IMG/VR virus record: IMGVR_UViG_3300022752_000350
Location: 1-25,613 of that record
From: a virus
Strand: one strand, 5' to 3'
DNA length: 25,613 bases
Positions 24,263 to 25,613 of the stretch are shown one piece after another. Numbering within the stretch: position 1 is the stretch's first letter; every line of letters starts with the position of its first letter. A program made the translations under genes and the position numbers. Under the pieces are notes generated by a model. The model was not told the DNA's origin, did not search any database, and worked only from the letters and a program-made list of their open reading frames with translations.

Positions 24263-24808
24263 ATTGATCCAATCACTCTTATTGCAATGGCAAGCACGGC
24301 TGTTGGATACATCAAACAAGGTTGTGCTCTTTATAAAGAATACAAAGCCACGGGTGCTGAAGTGGTTGATGTTATCCAAGACATCAGTGGTCACTTGGGT
24401 AAATTCTTTACGGCACAAGAAACCTTAACCAAGGTTGTCAAAGAAGAAGAAAAGAAACCTAAAACTGCGTCATTAAATCAACAGGCGTTAGACAGGGTTT
24501 TAGCGCAAAGAAGAATGGCGCAAATGGAGGTTGAGTTAAGAGAAACGCTGATATATCAAAGCCCACCTGAGTTGGGTGCAATATATACAGATTTCATAGA
24601 AATGCGAAAGGTAATCCAAGAAGAACAGGAACAGGCAGAAGCAGAGCAAAAGCAGCGTGAAAGGCTTAAACAATGGCAACGAAAGCAAATGATAAGCGCA
24701 CTGCAAGACAAGGCTCTGTATCTAATAGCGACTATGGTGGTTATTCTGTACCTGTATCTAATGGCGTATCTAATCGTTCTGGACAGGAAAGTTCGATGGG
24801 GTTTTTAA
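24263..24808 (+). CDS. Lysis-region tail-anchored coiled-coil membrane protein (probable ATT start)
   Basis: The 181-residue product has an N-terminal helix, a Lys/Glu-rich coiled coil (about residues 115-148) and one membrane segment near the C-terminus (about 152-173). I start it at ATT 24263, since AAGGGG (24251-24256) lies six bases before it and the reading M-DPITLIAMASTA matches what I recall of related phage proteins, which start MDP[IV]T. The first ATG, 24287, has no ribosome site. In-frame stop TAA 24257-24259 rules out anything further upstream. The protein lies between two lysis-type membrane genes. The exact function is unknown; it may assist lysis or tail insertion. Confidence 0.78.
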   Translation: MDPITLIAMASTAVGYIKQGCALYKEYKATGAEVVDVIQDISGHLGKFFTAQETLTKVVKEEEKKPKTASLNQQALDRVLAQRRMAQMEVELRETLIYQSPPELGAIYTDFIEMRKVIQEEQEQAEAEQKQRERLKQWQRKQMISALQDKALYLIATMVVILYLYLMAYLIVLDRKVRWGF

Positions 24809-24954
24809 TTGGATTAGTTGTGATGTGTTTTGTTTTTGTCATCATATTGCCAGTGATGGGAATGATGTACATGGATATTCTTGAGGCAAAACATGAGACA
24901 CAACACCAACAAAAACAAGTACAAAAGTTAATTGACCAAGCAAAGGAAAAATGA
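24796..24954 (+). CDS. Small membrane protein in the lysis region
   Basis: I prefer ATG 24796, with AGGA seven bases before it and a 13-base overlap with the preceding gene. The 52-residue product has a membrane segment at about residues 2-24 (MGFLIGLVVMCFVFVIILPV), then a short acidic turn and a charged coiled-coil tail rich in Gln, Lys and Glu. A longer frame from ATG 24673 would add 41 Ser/Asn/Gly-rich residues and overlap 136 bases; that extra part looks like a frame shadow of the neighbour's membrane segment. It lies between two other membrane genes, so a holin- or spanin-like role is possible. Confidence 0.6.
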   Translation: MGFLIGLVVMCFVFVIILPVMGMMYMDILEAKHETQHQQKQVQKLIDQAKEK

Positions 24955-25448
24955 TGGATTGGCTTAAACAAATTGCACCTACTATCGCCACTGCTTTAGG
25001 CGGTCCATTGGCTGGACTTGCTGTTGATGCAATCTCTAAAGCTGTTGGAATAGACCCTAAAGACGTTAATAAGACCATTGCCGAGGGTAAGTTAACCGCT
25101 GACCAGATAGCCCAGATTAAGACCGCTGAGATAGCTATGGCGGCAAGGGCACAAGAGATGGGTCTGGACTTTGAAAAGATAGCTGTTGATGACCGCAAGT
25201 CTGCCAGACAAATGCAATCCACTACTCAGTCTTGGATACCTGGCATCATGGCTATTGCCGTCACCATTGGATTCTTTGGTATTTTGGTTGGTTTGATGAC
25301 TGAGCACTTTAAAACATCTGATGCGCTGATGCTAATGCTTGGGTCACTAGGTACGGCATGGACGGGCATTATTGCTTTTTACTTTGGATCTTCTGCGGGT
25401 AGCCAAGCCAAGGATCAGCTTCTTCACAAATCAAGCCCTACACCATGA
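24951..25448 (+). CDS. 3-TM holin-like protein (GTA_holin_3TM-type)
   Basis: The 165-residue protein starts in an ATGATG run overlapping the previous stop. The N-terminus (WLKQIAPTIATALGGPLAGL) and the segment DPKDVNKTIAEGKLTADQ are typical of the three-membrane-segment holin family first noted with gene transfer agents. Two clear membrane segments lie at about residues 96-117 (GIMAIAVTIGFFGILVGLM) and 127-148 (LMLMLGSLGTAWTGIIAFYF), and the N-terminal hydrophobic stretch may be the third. Such proteins form lesions that release endolysin. The gene ends in an ATGA overlap with the M15 peptidase gene, as expected. Confidence 0.87.
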   Translation: MMDWLKQIAPTIATALGGPLAGLAVDAISKAVGIDPKDVNKTIAEGKLTADQIAQIKTAEIAMAARAQEMGLDFEKIAVDDRKSARQMQSTTQSWIPGIMAIAVTIGFFGILVGLMTEHFKTSDALMLMLGSLGTAWTGIIAFYFGSSAGSQAKDQLLHKSSPTP

Positions 25449-25613
25449 ATTTAACTTTGCACTTTACCCTTGAGGAATTGACGTTCACAGACCACCGTGA
25501 GTTTGACAATACCCCTAATGAACAAGAATTAGAAAATCTGAAACGTCTAAGTTTATTTTTAGAAGAAGTAAAGAAACTTCTAGGTGGTAAAGCAATCATG
25601 GTGAATAGTCCAC
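25445..25613 (+). CDS. M15-family peptidase endolysin, partial (3' cut by window)
   Basis: Only the first 56 codons are in the window. The product begins MNLTLHFTLEELTFTDHREF, then DNTPNEQELENLKRLSLFLE, and ends within GGKAIMVNSP. This start (NLT-HFTLEEL, a NTP segment, L--L---LE--R, and I-VNSG-YR beyond) is typical of phage D-Ala-D-Ala carboxypeptidase-like endolysins of the M15 family. The catalytic SxxHxxGxAxD lies past the edge, so activity cannot be judged. It overlaps the holin-like gene by ATGA, giving the classic holin/endolysin order. Confidence 0.88.
   Translation, partial: MNLTLHFTLEELTFTDHREFDNTPNEQELENLKRLSLFLEEVKKLLGGKAIMVNSP

Noticed and set aside
24673-24795. Longer start for the 24796 membrane gene
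   Set aside because: It would overlap the preceding gene by 136 bases and adds Ser/Asn-rich residues expected from reading its membrane-segment codons one base off; the AGGA before 24796 is better placed. It cannot be fully excluded.
1-25613. tRNA genes, CRISPR arrays, insertion sequences, attachment sites
   Set aside because: Intergenic gaps are all short, no tRNA-like cloverleaf, direct-repeat array, transposase or integrase was seen.

Overview
This window is the late (packaging, virion and lysis) half of a tailed, podovirus-type phage genome. Every gene I can support is on the + strand, tightly packed and often joined by ATGA, TAATG or TGATG stop/start overlaps. The architecture is P22-like: terminase, P22-type portal, scaffold, gp5-type coat, gp4-like and gp10-like DNA-stabilisation/tail-hub proteins, three DNA-ejection proteins in the gp7-gp20-gp16 position, and a tailspike-adaptor/collar protein. 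No integrase, repressor, replication gene, tRNA or CRISPR array is visible, so lifestyle cannot be judged. The moderate base composition and gene set suit a phage of a Gram-negative, perhaps an aquatic proteobacterium; that host guess is inference only.

Layout. 1-1582: small genes (a Met/Gly-rich protein, a Cys-rich protein, a GroES-like co-chaperonin, a coiled-coil peptide and three tiny Lys-rich proteins). 1579-5362: small terminase, large terminase, portal. 5371-5760: an AT-rich orphan gene followed by two hairpins. 5761-8331: scaffold, major capsid protein and a small decoration-like protein, ending at a clear rho-independent terminator (8348-8386). 8421-9094: two more small head-surface candidates, one a paralogue of the gene before the terminator. 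9104-15198: a large fibre cassette (878-aa fibre, a smaller fibre, a polyglycine protein, another small fibre-like protein, a fibre tip and three conserved small partners). 15207-18737: gp4-like and gp10-like proteins, both carrying copies of one inserted about 65-residue beta module, then a small tail protein and a cupin-like protein. 18739-23313: three ejection proteins. 23313-24053: head-binding plus collar protein. 24056-25613: lysis region with small membrane proteins, a 3-TM holin-like protein and the start of an M15 peptidase endolysin cut by the window edge.

How it works together. Terminase packages DNA through the portal into a scaffold-built procapsid of gp5-type coat. gp4-like and gp10-like proteins close the vertex. 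The fibres and collar protein give host recognition. The three ejection proteins would leave the virion with the DNA. The holin/M15 pair releases progeny. The phage GroES-like protein probably works with host GroEL to fold a virion protein. The points most worth a second look are the shared module in two neighbouring tail-vertex proteins, a likely ATT start codon in the lysis region, the orphan co-chaperonin with a changed mobile loop, and the fibre cassette that splits the usual coat-to-gp4 order.
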